A stretch of 6,998 nt of DNA from positions 1-6,998 of the forward strand of contig JAWBOW010000042.1 of assembly GCA_038825775.1 (NCBI GenBank), given 5' to 3'. The notes beneath the pieces are model-generated. The model was given only the letters and a program-made list of their open reading frames with translations, made no database searches and was not told the origin of the DNA. This document shows, in pieces, positions 6,375-6,998 of the stretch (position 1 is the stretch's first letter; every line of letters begins with the position of its first letter). A program made the translations under genes and the position numbers. Source of the DNA: JAWBOW01 sp038825775 (GTDB lineage Archaea; Nanobdellota; Nanobdellia; Woesearchaeales; WAPY01).

Positions 6375-6384
6375 GAGGAGATGA
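6375..6384 (+). promoter_or_regulatory. Shine-Dalgarno site of the zinc-ribbon gene
   Basis: GAGGAGATGA ends four bases before the ATG at 6389. It decides the start of a gene that is too short to be called from length alone. Confidence 0.7.
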
Positions 6385-6388
6385 GACA

Positions 6389-6538
6389 ATGCCAACTGCA
6401 AGATGTATGAAATGTAAAAAGGAAGTTGAGATTAAAAATCCGACAGAAGTTACTATGAAGAATGGGCTTGTTGCTGTTCAGGGTGTTTGCCCTTTTTGCG
6501 GAACAAAAGTTTTTAGGATTATAGGAAAGAAAAAATAA
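6389..6538 (+). CDS. Small zinc-ribbon protein, DUF5679-like (49 aa)
   Basis: A complete 49-residue protein. Two cysteine pairs, C6-x2-C9 and C34-x2-C37, form a four-Cys zinc ribbon. Between them the sequence NPTEVTMKNG and the stretch leading to GVCPFCGTK closely follow the pattern I associate with the DUF5679 family: a CxxC pair, then a pattern like K-(D/N)-P-x-E-V-T-x-K-N-G, then G-x-C-P-x-C-G-T-K-x-F-R-I. The function of that family is not established. Small zinc ribbons of this kind commonly bind nucleic acid or larger protein machines, but that is inference here. It has a strong promoter, a clear Shine-Dalgarno site and a T-rich terminator of its own, so it is a real and probably well expressed gene. 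It starts 96 bases after topA on the same strand, and topA ends in two zinc ribbons of its own. A working link with the topoisomerase is possible but unproven. Confidence 0.88.
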   Translation: MPTARCMKCKKEVEIKNPTEVTMKNGLVAVQGVCPFCGTKVFRIIGKKK

Positions 6539-6541
6539 AAA

Positions 6542-6561
6542 TTTTTGATTTTTTATTTTTT
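6542..6561 (+). terminator. T-tract terminator after the zinc-ribbon gene
   Basis: Immediately after the stop codon the plus strand has three runs of T (five, six to seven, and five to six bases) separated by one to three other bases. Archaeal RNA polymerase terminates at such oligo-T stretches without needing a strong hairpin. This ends the topA/zinc-ribbon unit before the ABC gene. Confidence 0.6.
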
Positions 6562-6565
6562 ATCA

Positions 6566-6579
6566 AATTTATTTTAAAT
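6566..6579 (+). promoter_or_regulatory. Possible TATA element of the ABC ATPase gene
   Basis: The stretch AATTTATTTTAAAT contains overlapping TATA-like boxes. Depending on which is used, transcription would start near 6596 or 6602, that is, at the upstream in-frame ATG (6595) or just before the one at 6610. The surrounding DNA is nearly all A and T, so support is weak. Confidence 0.3.
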
Positions 6580-6609
6580 TCATTTTTTCTTTTTATGTGG
6601 TTTTTTAAA

Positions 6610-6998
6610 ATGAACAACAAAATTATAGAAGTTAAGGGGCTTACAAAAAGATTTAATAGTTTTAAAGCTATTGATAATATTTCTTTCAGTGTTAACAAAG
6701 GGGAGGTGTTTGCTTTTTTAGGTCCTAATGGTGCTGGAAAGACAACTACAATAAAAATACTGACAACACTCCTTAAACCAACAAAGGGTTTTATAAGGTT
6801 GGACGGATTTGATGTGTTGAAAGAACCTGAGAAGGTCAGAAGTTCTTTTGGTATTGTTTTTCAGGACCAAAGCTTGGATGATGAGCTTACTGCTTATGAG
6901 AACATGTATTTTCACACAATACTTTATAAAATTCCAAAAAGCATGAGGAAAGAAAAAATAGAAAGTATGCTCAAACTGGTTGGGTTGTATGATAAGAA
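6610..6998 (+). CDS. ABC transporter ATP-binding protein, N-terminal part (runs off right edge)
   Basis: Nucleotide-binding subunit that hydrolyses ATP to drive a membrane transporter. The first 129 codons are present. The Walker A motif is GPNGAGKTT (residues 38-46), an aromatic A-loop candidate is F15 in LTKRF, and the Q-loop is at Q85 in FGIVFQDQSLDDELTAYEN. That Q-loop stretch and the helical region after it resemble the CcmA/DrrA subgroup of multidrug or polymer exporters, which usually pair with an ABC-2 permease encoded next door. The signature motif, Walker B and H-loop would lie beyond the edge, so the subgroup call is tentative. Two in-frame starts are possible: ATG 6610 (used here, because the family normally begins right at the I-x-V-x-x-L-T-K strand) and ATG 6595, which would add MWFFK. 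Neither has a Shine-Dalgarno sequence, so the gene is probably leaderless. It follows a terminator and so is likely a separate unit from the zinc-ribbon gene. Confidence 0.9.
   Translation, partial: MNNKIIEVKGLTKRFNSFKAIDNISFSVNKGEVFAFLGPNGAGKTTTIKILTTLLKPTKGFIRLDGFDVLKEPEKVRSSFGIVFQDQSLDDELTAYENMYFHTILYKIPKSMRKEKIESMLKLVGLYDK

Noticed and set aside
6718..6915. Minus-strand 65-codon open frame
   Set aside because: It lies inside the ABC ATPase, whose frame contains the Walker A and Q-loop motifs.
1..6998. Search for tRNA/rRNA genes, CRISPR repeats, insertion sequences, toxin-antitoxin or defence genes
   Set aside because: No G+C-rich RNA-like islands, no regularly spaced repeats, no transposase or terminal repeats were seen; the window is nearly filled by housekeeping genes.

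Overview
The window is strongly A+T-rich and most likely comes from an archaeon, probably a small-genome DPANN-type lineage (Woesearchaeota/Pacearchaeota-like; this placement is inference). Three things support this. The type IA topoisomerase has the archaeal form. Archaeal TATA boxes, some with a purine-rich BRE-like stretch upstream, lie about 26 bases ahead of plausible transcription starts. Shine-Dalgarno sites of the GGTGA type alternate with genes that appear to be leaderless.

Layout. Positions 1-304 (minus) hold the N-terminal part of an unrecognised coiled-coil protein that starts at TTG and runs off the left edge. Positions 448-3922 (minus) hold a three-gene block, in transcription order: a bacterial-type glyceraldehyde-3-phosphate dehydrogenase, a DUF362 protein with a C-terminal two-cluster ferredoxin domain, and phosphoglycerate kinase. 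Divergent from it, on the plus strand, are DNA topoisomerase I (4067-6292), a 49-residue zinc-ribbon protein of the DUF5679 type (6389-6538) that is absent from longer ORF calls, and the beginning of an ABC transporter ATPase (6610 to the right edge). The 144-base gap 3923-4066 carries two divergent promoters. No stretch longer than 300 bases lacks a gene.

How the genes work together. GAPDH and PGK catalyse consecutive steps (glyceraldehyde-3-phosphate to 1,3-bisphosphoglycerate to 3-phosphoglycerate, with NAD(P)H and ATP formed), so the minus block is a lower-glycolysis/gluconeogenesis unit. The DUF362-ferredoxin gene between them has no known reaction; its promoter overlaps the end of the GAPDH gene and its stop codon lies inside the PGK ribosome-binding site. 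The topoisomerase and the small zinc-ribbon gene may be co-transcribed, since no T-tract terminator separates them, although the small gene also has its own strong promoter.

This is mainly housekeeping DNA. I saw no mobile element, CRISPR array, tRNA, rRNA or defence system. The points most worth a second look are the DUF362-ferredoxin gene inside the glycolytic block, a Glu in place of the usual substrate-site Arg in PGK, the small zinc-ribbon protein beside topA, and a 15-base promoter module present identically at two places.
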